From positions 26,220,095 to 26,284,094 of the forward strand of contig NC_081544.1 in the NCBI RefSeq assembly GCF_901000735.1: 64,000 nucleotides of DNA, written 5' to 3'. The notes beneath the pieces are model-generated. The model did no database searches and was not told where the DNA came from. It was given only the letters and a program-made list of their open reading frames with translations. Position numbers and translations under genes: made by a program. Positions 47,601 to 58,900 of this stretch are shown piece by piece. The stretch is from Corylus avellana. Its lineage: Eukaryota > Streptophyta > Magnoliopsida > Fagales > Betulaceae. How positions within the stretch are numbered: position 1 is the first letter of the stretch; every line of letters starts with the position of its first letter.

Positions 47601-49491
47601 ATCTGGCGGAAAGAATAAATAATAAAAGAGGAAAAATTAAAGTTGAATGTCCCGCTATTTTTTTTTTTGACGTGCTAGACTAGTATGTCAGAAAAAAAAA
47701 ATAGTGTATTCATACATGCAGATAAATAGTATTTTTGCGTGAAAAAAAGAGAGAAAGAAATAGAGCAGAAAACATAATTTTTTTTTTTAAAAAAAAATTA
47801 TGTTTTCTATTTCTATTTTTCTTTTTTACACAAAAACACTATTTATTAAAAAAACAAAAATTAGATGAAATATATATAATATAAATAAACCTGATATTAA
47901 AAGAAGAAAAAGAAATTATTGACGTGTCAAAGTGACACGTCAAGAAATCAAAGTGACAAGTCAATAAATATTGACGTGTCAAAGTGACACGTCAATAAAT
48001 AATGACGTGCCAAAATGACACGTCAATATTTCTTGACGTGTCTAATTTTAGTACGTCAATAAATATTTAAATATTAAGTTATTTAAATAAATTTTTTAAA
48101 AATTAAATTGAATTTAAATTTTCTGACGTGTCAAATATTGACACGTCAAGAAATCCTAACGTGTTGAATGTAACGTCAATAAATATTGACGTGACATATT
48201 CAACACATCAAAAAAAAAATTTGTTAACGTGCCACTTTTGGCATGTCAATAATTACTGACATGGCAAATTTGGTTACTGTTTGTCACGTCAAAAACAATC
48301 CGGTTTTTTGTAGTGTAATCATTACTTTAACACTAACCCACGTTTGTATCGAGAGCAGTGATCGCCCAGAATAATACTCTTTTTGTCAAGCAAGGTAGTA
48401 TTAAATTACGATCTATAAGCTTAAGCTGATAGGAAGAGGTAAATTTAGTCACTTAATCATTACTTTAATACCAACCCACGTTTGTACCAAGCGCAATGAT
48501 CGCCCAAACCAATACTCTCTTTGGCAAGCAATGTACTGTTAAATTACCACTTTTCTCATAAGTTTAAGCCGATAGGAAGAAATAAATTTAATCACTTAAT
48601 CATTAGTTTAACATTTCTCCTCAAATGTAGACACGTGGAATATTTAATTTAAATTGGAGTAAATTGATAGAGTCAAGGTTCGATCATAGTACTTTTAGCT
48701 CTAATACTATGTTAAATTACCATTTTTTCTATATGCTTAAACTGATAGGAAGAGATAAATTTAATCCCTTAATTATTACTTTAGCAGGTACTACTCTTGA
48801 TAGAAGCTTTATTGGGAACTTCAAAATCCCCCCGGCAAGTTTATCTGCATTTGTAACCATATCCATGCTTGTCTCTGTCTTGCTCTATGATCGATTTTTT
48901 GTCAAGATTATGCAAAGGTGGACTAAAAACCCTAGAGGGATCACTATCCTTCAAAGAATGGGGATTGGGCTTTTTATCTACATTATTATGATGATAATTG
49001 CATCTCTAACAGAGAGATATAGACTGAGGGTGGCCAAGGAACATGGATTGGTTGAAAATGGAGGACAAGTTCCTCTAACCATATTTATTTTACTCCCTCA
49101 ATTTGCACTTGTGGGAATCGGAGAGGCATTTTTAGATGCTGCAAAGATGGAGTTCTGCTACGACCAGGCGCCGGAAAACATGAAAAGTCTTGGGAGTTCG
49201 TATTCCTTGACCTCTTTTGGAGTGGGAAACTTTCTGAGTAGTTTCCTTCTTTCAACAGTTTCTCACATAACAATGAAGCATGGTCACCAAGGATGGATTC
49301 AAAACAACCTCAATGCTTCTCATCTTGATTATTATTATGCATTTTTTGTCGTACTAAACTTCCTCAACTTTGTCTTCTTCTTGATTGTGGTCAAGTTCTA
49401 TACGTATAAGGCTGAAATTTCGGATTCAATAAAAGTGCTGACAGAAGAATTGAGGAATATGGCAGCCGTGGTTTCTAATCCGGAGGAATGA
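41651..49491 (+). CDS. NPF/PTR transporter B', complete, with a TRIM-derived extra intron
   Basis: Exons: 41651-41771, 45593-45810, 45934-46499, 46602-46771, 48788-49491. They total 1779 nt and 592 residues, with a start MALVGEA and a stop after NPEE. ExxER is Glu43, Glu46, Arg47, and GTGGTKPNIS and YDQAPE motifs are present. A, A' and C have four exons; here the fourth is split between the Gln codon and the Gly-Thr-Thr of KQGTTLDR by a 2016-bp intron (46772-48787). That intron is a TRIM insertion with secondary growth. Donor G|GTAC and acceptor TAGCAG| restore the frame exactly. The C-terminal part has changes in usually conserved positions (FCYDQAPE for FFYDQAPE, GEAFLDAA for ADAFLDVA). Intron 1 contains a foldback element and a broken LTR element. 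It appears able to encode full-length protein if the new intron splices. Confidence 0.9.
42494..43392. mobile_element. Foldback/MITE element, copy 2
   Basis: Counterpart of 23556-24532 with the (TA)n-containing centre deleted. The GC-rich minisatellite arm is at about 42835-43195. Terminal words have drifted (GCTCAATTTACT and AGTAAACAGAGC). Confidence 0.6.
43509..43539 (+). pseudogene. Decoy exon 2 fragment of gene B'
   Basis: Same nine-base deletion as the copy 1 decoy. Its acceptor reads TAG rather than CAG, and it is cut by the LTR start at 43540. Confidence 0.7.
43540..45396 (+). mobile_element. LTR element, copy 2, disrupted and gapped
   Basis: 5' LTR 43540-43733, primer-binding site TGGTATCAGAGCC at 43734 (closer to the canonical sequence than in copy 1). 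The interior matches copy 1 to 44413. It is then interrupted by gaps at 44414-44487, 44705-44724 and 44955-45104 and by T-rich sequence. A MITE-like end with AACCAAACGAGACC precedes the last 28 bases of the 3' LTR (45369-45396). Confidence 0.7.
44414..45104. other. Three assembly gaps with T-rich islands
   Basis: N runs of 74, 20 and 150 separated by homopolymer T-rich sequence. ORFs called across these are artefacts. Confidence 0.95.
46839..48315. mobile_element. Complete CACTA-like non-autonomous element, TAA target duplication
   Basis: 1477 bp, starting CATTACAAAAA and ending TTTTTTGTAGTG, so the 5' end has one mismatch from CACTAC. TAA at 46836-46838 and 48316-48318. The unfilled target is seen in two sister LTR copies (near 48450 and 48590). 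Both subterminal regions carry many direct and inverted TGACGTGTCA words (46877-47070 and 47920-48290). The interior is CT/GA-rich and non-coding. Confidence 0.85.
48333..48536 (+). repeat. Duplicated exon-4 tails within the B' intron
   Basis: Two 66-bp pieces (48333-48398 and 48471-48536) copy the end of exon 4 (encoding FVPSAMIAQTNTLFVKQG) and are separated by an LTR copy of 72 bp (48399-48470). The first keeps a usable-looking donor (AAGGTAGTA). The second has lost it (CAATGTAC). Both have in-frame damage or no 3' splice site before them, so they are probably skipped. Confidence 0.85.
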
Positions 49492-50559
49492 AATCAAAGC
49501 TGATATTCAACTTGGCAATGATTTTGGTTGACCTCAATGATCAGGAAAAAACTGTAGGCTTCGACCGTATATATCCAACTTGCGCTTCCATGTTCGTTGT
49601 TTAATTTCATTATACCAAGATGGCATGGGTAGTTGCCAATGCTGACTTGTGAATCTTTCTTGGATTTTTCCCTCGCCCTTTTGATGATGCTATTTATTTT
49701 CTTCAAGTGTCAAGACAGAAAAAGGGTCACAATGCTATTATATATTGATCCACAAGAAAGGAAAACAAGGCAACGACAAAAAAGACCATGCTCTTACCAA
49801 TATTGAGGCTGGTACTATATATAGCCTGATCCCACCCTCACACACCTAGACAGAGATTAAAAAAAAAAAAAAGGAGTCCAACTCTAATTAATTTATCCAA
49901 AAATTGTATACCTAAATACTAAGAATGATTGAAGGATAAGGATAGGGATAATGAAAAATCTAAACAGAGATATTTTTAAGGGATAAGAAACCCTAAGGGC
50001 GGCGTATTGTCCAACTTTGCGCAACCGGAGGCATACTCAAACATCAACCTAGCAAGATCATCTAATTAATGAAATGCTCATACTCGGGTGCCCAAGTACC
50101 ATCCTCAAAAGAACGTACATCAGCTATAAAACAACACATGCTTTACGGGTGAAAAAGATATATAAAAGTGTAAGTTCACGACTTATTGAGTAAAAATACA
50201 CAAATAAAGTCAATTGTTTTAGCAATATATTTATGGTTTGTAATCACAAGTAGGAACAAAAAATGCAGTCCAATATTGTTAAATGACAAGAGTATCATGA
50301 TGATGCATTATGAATATAGTACATAATAATTTAAATTGAACATATTATAGTTTAACTTTATATGTAATTAAGTTCATTATTATTTAGTTGAATATTGCTA
50401 ATAACCGTATCCGTCCAAAAGACAGCCAATATTCATCAATCTTTGAAAAAGGTTTGGTTGAAAATTTTTCTTGAATTTATTTACGAGACGTTGTACTTGC
50501 TAAGCAAGATGATTATTCATGTTTTAGTAATGATGAGAATCTACAGTATTCCTTAAAAA
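49492..50559. other. 3' flank of gene B'
   Basis: The first 200-250 bases are probably 3' UTR. After that the sequence is AT-rich with no gene recognised. Confidence 0.5.
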
Positions 50560-51060
50560 AATATAAAAAGTTACTGGAATATTCCTATGTGACAAATCAA
50601 CTTCTAGAACTTTAAATATGTGACATGATTCATAAATCCGTGAAAATTTTAGGATATCTATCAACCATACCCTTGACACTTGTACTCCTATGGACCGAAG
50701 TCCATTAAAAATTTAGTCACCATTGAACCAATAATAAACCTTTTTTTTTTTTTTTTGTGTAATTTGTAATCTTTCTATAATTTATTTTTAAACCATATAT
50801 AGTTTTTAGTCCCTTTCTATATCTTTGGTCTCTCTTATCCATTTCTTTTAATTGCTTTCTTGTCTTATTCAAATTTTCTATGAGCAAGAAAATGATATTT
50901 TGAGAATAGACTAGCTGCTTTTTTTTTTTTCCTAATTGTCGCTATCGTACATCCATGAGATTGCAACCTTTAACTACCATTTACTAATCCTTTTAGTCTC
51001 TAGAACCCAAAATATATTTGCTTTCAAAATATTCAATGTAAACTATCAAAAATGAAAATA
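50560..51060. repeat. Recurrent block R, copy 2 (between B' and C)
   Basis: Colinear with 8765-9520 and 63350-63790, sharing ACAAATCAACTTCTAGA, TTTAGTCACCATTGAA-type and AGAACCCAAAATAT words. Confidence 0.65.
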
Positions 51061-51074
51061 TTGTACTAATCCTT

Positions 51075-51230
51075 TTGGAAGGTGAACTGTTCACGTCTCT
51101 AATTTTGAATTCAGTCACTGTAGTTAAGGTTATTTGCAAAATGTCACTATTCGAACGTCACTAATTCAACAGTGAGCGGCTTAAAACATCACCTTCCATG
51201 TGTCACTAATTTGTCAATTTTTTTGTAGTG
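51075..51230. mobile_element. 3' end of another CACTA-like element
   Basis: Ends TTTTTTTGTAGTG at 51230, preceded by repeated GTCACTAATT-type subterminal words that differ from those of the B' element. No 5' end was found. Confidence 0.55.
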
Positions 51231-51237
51231 GATGGTC

Positions 51238-51493
51238 CATGGTACAATGTTTTGTTGGGAATTTTATTCCAAATATTCCATGATAATCAATTAATTTATT
51301 GCTACACGCACATGATGAATGGGGAAGGGAATTCTGTATTCTCAGATCTTCTTTTCATGAAAAATAATAAGATCATTTTCTAGATCTTCTTTTTCCTAAA
51401 TAGATCTTTGATGTAATTAATCAGGATGAAATGTTTAGTACATGCACTAGTATATTAAAGAAAAGGAATAGATGAATTACTAAAATAGAAAAG

Positions 51494-51529
<36 letters not shown>

Positions 51530-53319
51530 GTGGTCCATCTTGTTAATTCTTTTTACAAATTCAACATTAAATCTGTGATATCTACACGTGGTTTGTGAAA
51601 TTCAATGATAAATTTATTCATCTTTTATATGAAGATGGACAAAATGTGGGCTAGAGATTGAAACAACTTATTATGTATGTTTGGAGCATTTATTATGATT
51701 TTTTTTTTCTTTTTAAAGAAAAAAAATAGAGAAAATGAACGAATCAATTACAACAAAGAAGTTCTTTCGTTCAATCCTTATCAAGAACACCATTTTCAAT
51801 AGAATGGTTGTCATTCGCCAATTGTTTACTTCCCTTTTTTTTTTGTGAGAAGAATTGAGTAGATTATTATTGGTCAATCAAAGACAGCTAAATTTTCTGT
51901 CAAAATAATATCATAAATACATTGGGGAGTTTCCTCTAACCAAATCTTATCTATGACGTGCAAAGCAAGTGAACCAATTGTTTACGTCTAATTCTCAAAC
52001 TTTGGCTATGATATGATCTTTGAACATAAAACACTTTATATTTTGCGTTAACTACACTTTCACACTTCATTTTCAGCTCCCTATTTCTGTCACTATTTCT
52101 ATCATTTTCTATTCTATTCTATAATTAATATAATCAATGATAGAAGAAAAAAACAAATATTGTATCAATCTCTTGGTTTTGTCCTATTATCAAAGTACTT
52201 CGGGGTTCAAAATTGATCAAATCGATCCTTAATTAAAAGTTTTATTCGTTATCAAATCATTCATTCCGTCCCACTTCCGTTACCTTTTCTAACAAAATGC
52301 CACTTGTATCCAATAGTTTTGCAACACGTATATACTTTGCACAGCCAGTTTCACCATGTTAGATGCATACCACAATAGATCGCCACATTGATCATGACAC
52401 GTCATAAAATGTCAAGTTAAAAATGCACCACCAACAAATGATTAAGGGAAAAATGCAAAATCAATCCATATGATTTCACTTATTTGCAATAAGCTTACTA
52501 TGGTTGAAAAATGTTTTGAGAGCTTCATGTGGTATGCAAAAACAACAAAATTATGAAAAATAGGCCAATGACTCTTAATAACACAGAATGAGGGTTGAAT
52601 ATGCTTTTACAAAATTAGTGCGGAATTTAAAAATCATTCACCACACAATCAATCACATATGAATTTTGTGACGAAGTAAAAACCTTTTAAAAAAACTCCT
52701 CAAATTCAAGAAACTCATCAACAATAAAAGAATTCAATTACAAGCATGATATACTTTGTTTTTTATTGGGCCTATAAAAAGGAAAGCTCATGTAAGCCAG
52801 GTGTAAGCAAAGGAGCTTTCCAGTGTGAGCCGGTGGGAGATAGGTGCTTATAAGGAATATAAGCACCTATTTCTTGTCGGAGAGTCCAAGCTGAACATAC
52901 CTAATTGGAGTCCCCTTTATATAGCCTTTGGTCTTATCAAGTAGAATCGTTTTTGACCTAGGAATCATACCCGTAATTGACTCCCATATATTATGAGATT
53001 GCTAGTTAATTGCAAAAACCCATTGATCTCTACAGATATGAGATCTCATAGGTAGTTGTAGATTGATTTGGATTCAATGTGTTGGCGAGATTGTTTCATT
53101 GATTAGGAATAATAATGCTTAATGCCCTTCCGCTTAAAGATTGCATGAGCAACTTACCAGAGGCTGGTCGATCAACGTGATATTCAGACGACAGATTGGG
53201 AGAAAGGTAGAAATCTATAATGAAACTTTTCAATATTTTGTATATTTAATATAAAAAAATGTATATTATTATACTAAAATTATAAAAACCCCATTTAAAC
53301 TTTTTGTCTATAAAAGCTT
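51238..53319. other. Repeat-rich spacer
   Basis: No gene recognised. Contains (TA)n at 51497-51537. At about 52790-52890 there are self-complementary words around AGGTGCTTATAAGGAATATAAGCACCT that could form a hairpin. Otherwise low-complexity AT-rich DNA. Confidence 0.5.
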
Positions 53320-53322
53320 CAA

Positions 53323-53500
53323 GAGGTAGTTCAATCGACTAAGACTACGTGTAATAAAACGGAGGTCACTAGTTCAAATCCTCATTCCTCCTCTTGTGCA
53401 AGCATGTCAAACAAAATACTAGCCAGGCCACCGGCCCTGCTATGAGGTCTAGCTAACTAAATGGGTCCAAATTCATGCCCCAAACTATTATTTCGTTTAT
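53323..53500 (+). mobile_element. Probable tRNA-derived SINE
   Basis: A box-like word GGTAGTTCAATCGAC is followed about 40 bases later by a B box-like AGTTCAAATCC, the internal RNA polymerase III promoter layout of tRNA-derived SINEs. The sequence cannot fold as a normal tRNA by eye, and a non-tRNA 3' portion follows. Confidence 0.5.
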
Positions 53501-55819
53501 CCTTCAATGATATGCTTTAGTTTATGCTTATTTGATTAAACAAAAGAGATATGTTATATAGTAAAGGTGGCTACTATCAGTACACATCGATATATAATAG
53601 GCACACAACATGCATGCACGTCAGCAAGATAAAAGCTTAGCTCATTAAAAAGAAAGTAAATAGGGGGTCTTAATCATTCTGGATTCTACTTTGAAGTTGT
53701 TTGTAGAGGAGTTGCTTTGAAAAAAAGTACTTTGACGAATTGTCACTTTTATGCCTCTAGAAGCTTTGGATAGTCCAACGGGAGGAACAGTAACTTATTA
53801 CAAGGGGACAAAGAAGTATTAGTCGACGGGTAACGGGTCAAGGTGGCAGGCCGGTGTGAATATGCTCAGTCAGCAAAGGCATATATATGGATTCTTTTTC
53901 TTTGCCATCGTTCAAAACTGCCCCCACTTTGAAAACTAAACACACTAATTAATATATTTACTACCATTTTTTCAAAAGTTTTTTTATTTTTTTCTTTAAA
54001 TACGGGAAGCATTTATTTGACACATACTCTTTTTTACTTTTTATTTTATAGATTATTAATTAGACACATACTTATTCATATATACAAGTTTTTAGATTTC
54101 GCTTTTGTTTTTAAAATATATTCTCAACTTTTCAAAATAAGTGAAAAACAATACTTAGTCTCTCCCTTCACCACATCCCTCGGCCACTACTTAATAGGTA
54201 CTAGGTAGCCAGCCTTTTGGGAAAATAGAGGTGGCTCGCCGTTATCCACAAGGACCACAACATCTATAGGAGTGGCTTGTGGCTACCCCTATATATTAAT
54301 GTAAGCCATTGGTCTCCACCACATCATCTACCCTTGTTAAAAAAAGAAAAAAAAGAAAAAAAAAAATCTTTCATCAGTCTCACCTCTCTACCTTATCCTA
54401 ACACTCCTTTCTTTTTTGTTTTTTTCATTAGAGTTCCGTCATCCGCAACGATCTAAGGTGGTCTGGTCACCTAGGGGGTGTTCGACTATTCTCTATTTTT
54501 TTCCTTTTAGGTAATTGATTACTTCCAACGAACTCTTTAATTAGGAGGTAAGTGACTAATCCCAAATAAACTTTTGGGCCAGGAGACCTTGTGTGAGGAG
54601 ACGAGAGGGCGGTGAGAGAGGATTCCCCCTGTGGTAATGAGGCAGCGGATAAGCAAAAAGAGAAACAAAAAGGTCGCTTTGTTTGATAAATTTTTTTTTT
54701 TTTTTTATACTGTAATTGATGTAGATTGATGTGAAAAAAAAAATTAAAAATATAAATTTCATATAAAAAAATGAAAAAAAGTAGTGTGCAAAGTAAAAAA
54801 ATTTTATTTTATTATAATTTTTTTATTTGAATAATAAAAAAAAGAAAATAATATAATAAACAAAGTAAAAAAAAAGTTAGTATATTTTGTTATTAAATTT
54901 TTTTTAGAAAAATGTGTATAAACAGTAATAAAAGAAAATGAAGGCTTTGCCGAACAAAGCTCTGATCTGGGAAATGGAAGTCGTGCACAGCATTGCTCCG
55001 AGTCTGCCAAAGTGTATATCCATGTCCATGCCTGCAGAAACAAGGATAGAGTCAGCAACTTGGGTGGATAAGTTGAGGTGGAGCATGAGATTGAGCAGCA
55101 GCTGTAGGAGAGCCACCCATTTTTAGGTGCCGAGGTGGGAACACCTGTTAGACGGATGAGAGAGAGAGAGAGAGAGAGAGAGACCACATAAACTGGGAAA
55201 AGTGACAATGGAGAAACACGTTTTCAATGGTTTCACAAACAGGAGATATAAAGAGGACAAAGGAGGAAGGGAGGGATCATCGTCGGCAACAAAATTTAAA
55301 TATGATATCATGTTAAATTAATAAAAATAAAGAATATAATAACTGAATTTAGTTTTAAGCTAAACCGTCATGAATTTTGGCTTTACAGATCGGAGCTGGG
55401 AGCAGATCGAGTACAATCAAAGCGACGTATTTGGCTCAGGTGAGAGAGAGAGAGAGAGAGGGGCATAGCTGACAGTGAAGCTGCCTTTGGGAAAAAGTCG
55501 CTGAAGAGAGTTTACTACAAATTTAATATTCGAAGAATTACGGACACATGTTTTACAGACTCGAAATTTGTGCATACAGATTTTAATTCAATTTGGCCGG
55601 CTAGACGTAACAAAACATATATAACTCCGCTCCGTCACATTTTCCTATCCAAAATATCTTCCGATTAAAGAAGATTCCATGAGGGCATATGCGTCATATA
55701 TATATAGAAGGTGGGTCGAAGCAAATACAGTTGGCAGGTTGGGGTCCCACCTGCAGCGAAAAGTAAATTAAGCAATAGAAAAAACAAGAGGGTGGGACAC
55801 CAAACAAGTGGACAAAAGT

Positions 55820-55849
<30 letters not shown>
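53501..55849. other. 5' region of NPF gene C
   Basis: AT-rich spacer with GA microsatellites at about 55159-55182 and 55441-55460. A minus-strand frame at 54904-55116 is somewhat GC-richer and may be a fragment of an unrecognised gene, but no family could be named. Confidence 0.4.
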
Positions 55850-55850
<1 letters not shown>

Positions 55851-55857
55851 ATAAAAG
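55850..55857 (+). promoter_or_regulatory. TATA box of NPF gene C
   Basis: TATAAAAG lies 74 bp upstream of the ATG, directly after a (TA)n(TG)n microsatellite at about 55820-55850 that could affect promoter strength. Confidence 0.55.
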
Positions 55858-55930
55858 TAGTGTGGGAGTGAATGTTGTTGTGAGCAAAAGAGTGGAGGCG
55901 ATTGGTGCCTGCAACTCTGTAACCAAAAGC

Positions 55931-58900
55931 ATGGCTACCGAAGAAGAAGCTTTCGATGATTACACTAAGGATGGGACGGTGGATCTGAGAGGGAATCCGG
56001 TCCGTAGATCCAAGCGCGGTGGATGGACTGCTTGCTCCTTTATTGTTGGTAATCTAATATCTCTCTCTTTCTCTGCTACCTCCTTCTTTTGTCTCTCAAG
56101 AGGTTGAAATAATGTCCATCCAGCTTTGAGGATTTGGTTACCCACACACAACTCACTTGATTCGTGTATCCTTTTTAGGATTATACACATGTTTGGGCTC
56201 CTCAAAAGTTGAAAGCCAATTAATTTACTTTTAAGTAGTGACGATTAGATTAGATTAATTATTTTGTTATTGTTATGGCAAATGTATATAGCAGCTTAAT
56301 TATATGAAATGTGTCTTTATATATATTCATTTTCTTCAATTCACGAAGCCAGCTTGCAGCTCAGCTGTAATAAGTTTTTGCAAATTTTTAGTGTCAGTAC
56401 TTTCTGCATTAATGCTAATTATCAATAAATGAAAGGTGGTTTGTGCCCATGTGTTAGTTGGCTCATGCCCATCTTCTCTTCACTTTTTCTTTTTTTCTTT
56501 TTTTTAATTTTTTTTTTTTATGCAAGCTCAAATTGTCCACATTTCCATTGACAGAAAAACACTTTGCGGCTGTAGGCTTGTAGCTATAATTAATTAGACA
56601 CGTATATATAACTATTTTACAGTACGTTAGTTGTTCTATTAAATAGTCTATTAAGTAGAAGAAATTATTGCTTAAAAATAATTCTCATCGATCTTAAGGC
56701 TAAAAGAATAGTTTTATTTATTTATTTATTTTATATATATATGCTTGAACCCAAGTCTAAAGTAGAAGGAAGCTCCAATATTTTGATATATAATTGTAAC
56801 GCAGCTATATATGTATTTGTGGAGGTCATGTTGAAAAATGGTGATATATATGCATGTGCAGTGTACGAGGTTTTCGAACGCATGGCGTATTATGGAATAT
56901 CTTCCAATCTGATTTTGTATTTAACAAAGAAGCTCCACCAGGGCACCGTCTCCGCTTCCAACAATGTCACCAATTGGGTTGGAACTGTTTGGATCACTCC
57001 GATCTTGGGTGCTTACGTCGCCGACGCTCATCTCGGCCGTTACTGGACGTTTGTCATTGCCAGCATTATTTATATCTCGGTACGTCTCAACCACTAATAA
57101 TATCTCATGATCTCCCACCCCCATATCTTTCATATATGTTCATGCCTTAATTTATCCTTTTTATCCTATAATAATATAAATCTTCTTTTATATATATATA
57201 TATGACACATATGCCCTCAGACCGAAACCCTAACACTTGCTTTAGATGTTTAACAAAGTCAAACATAATAAAGATTGATATTCTTCTTTGTCCACGCATA
57301 AGTATGTACGTTTGACTACAAACTTTTGTTTTATAAGGCTGTAGTAGTTGAAAGATACAGGATAAGGAGAAAAAGAAGAGTGATACATATCTGTATCACA
57401 ACTTGAAGTAGAACGTTCTTCTGTCCTGTTTAGGTCCAATTTACACAACATGGTCTTTGTCTTTTTTTAGGTACCTTTGAGTCAACTTGTTGAAATTATA
57501 TTATGCTTTTTGGATAAGGTGGTATATAATAATATAAGATATTGAAGACAGAAGCTTTAATTGTTTTCAGAAATTGCCCCTATGTAATTTGGGTGTACTC
57601 AAGCATAAATTAAGGACTTACTATATTTCTTGAGATATAATACGACCAAGTAGGCCGTATGGAAGAAAAATAAAATAAGTTGGATGAGTAGGTTGGAATT
57701 TGAAATTCAACCAAGTGGAAAATAAAAACAATAAAGAAAGCATTCTTAATCTTATACCAACTTTCTCGATCATGACTCCCGGGAGAGGGGGGAGCCAGGA
57801 TATGGCGTGGTTAAGAGTTAATCAGAAAGTCCTAAGTAGGTCAATATATAAAATTTTAGTACTAGGATATATGTATAAAGTATTGTTACGTAAATTATGG
57901 ATTTCAATAGGCTGGAAAAAAGGGTGTAATCCTAGGAAATGCACGTGCGTGACCAATGGTTCTTATTATAAAAGAACAAGAGATTACTGATAAATTTTGT
58001 GCTTTTATTAAAAATAATAGGATTTTACTGTCAATAAATAATAAGGGATCGGAGTACAGCCAATGATATATGTAAAGGCTTTTATTATAAAGAACAACCT
58101 TAAAGATTTTTCAAACATTAAAAGACACTTAGATTGAAATTAGGTATATGAGCTTTGTTTGTTAAAATTAATTTTGTTCTCTTTTTCTCAGAATAAAAAT
58201 ATTTTTTTTGGCTAAATTGGCATGTACGTTTACCTATATATGTTGGCAGGGAATGTCAGTATTAACGTTGGCCGTCTCACTCCATGGCTTAAAACCGCCT
58301 AGCTGCTCAGACGACACCAATATCGAGAACTGTAAGAAGGCTTCAACATTACAGCTAGCAGTGTTTTTTGGTGCACTCTATACCTTAGCCGTTGGAACAG
58401 GCGGAACCAAGCCGAACATCTCCACCATCGGTGCCGACCAATTCGATGATTTCCACCCCAAGGAGAAGTCTCACAAGTTGTCCTTCTTCAATTGGTGGAT
58501 GTTCAGCATCTTCTTCGGGACACTCTTTGCCAACACAGTTCTTGTTTGGATACAAGACAATGTAGGATGGACTTTAGGATATGCTCTTCCCACTCTTGGA
58601 CTAGCAATATCCATTTCCATCTTCTTGGCAGGCACACCCTTCTATAGACACAAGGTGCCCGCAGGCAGCCCCTTCACGAGGATGGCAAAGGTCATTGTGG
58701 CTGCTATAAGGAAATGGAGGGTGCATATCCCTAATGATCCCAAAGAGCTCTATGAGCTTGACTTGGAAGAGTATGCAAAGAAAGGAAAGTTCAGAATTGA
58801 TTCCACACCCACCTTGAGGTATATATATACATATATCAGCTAGAAATTAACTTTTGTATCCCAATTATTGTCCTAATTTTACTTAATATTGCATGGAAGC

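Larger units (their letters stand above)
28733..47890. repeat. Large duplicated segment, copy 2
   Basis: Second copy of 10320-28632, beginning with the first base after the gap. After 47890 the sequence continues uniquely into the rest of gene B'. Differences from copy 1 include loss of the retroposon, an added LINE fragment, a re-sited MITE and extra gaps. Confidence 0.95.
46776..48786 (-). mobile_element. TRIM retrotransposon forming intron 4 of B'
   Basis: The core element is at 48537-48786: 77-bp LTR (48537-48613), 96-bp interior, and 77-bp LTR (48710-48786), 250 bp in all. On the minus strand the primer-binding site reads TAGTATTAGAGC (10 of 12 match to TGGTATCAGAGC) beside the right LTR. 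A purine-rich tract abuts the left LTR. The first LTR copy, 46776-46838 plus 48319-48332, also totals 77 bp once the CACTA-like insertion is removed. GGTAC flanks the whole at 46771-46775 and 48787-48791. Confidence 0.88.

Noticed and set aside
53323..53420. Functional tRNA gene
   Set aside because: A and B box-like words are present but the arms cannot be paired into a normal cloverleaf; a SINE fits better.
54904..55116. Minus-strand ORF as a gene upstream of C
   Set aside because: No family recognised and no supporting exons; mentioned only as a possible fragment.
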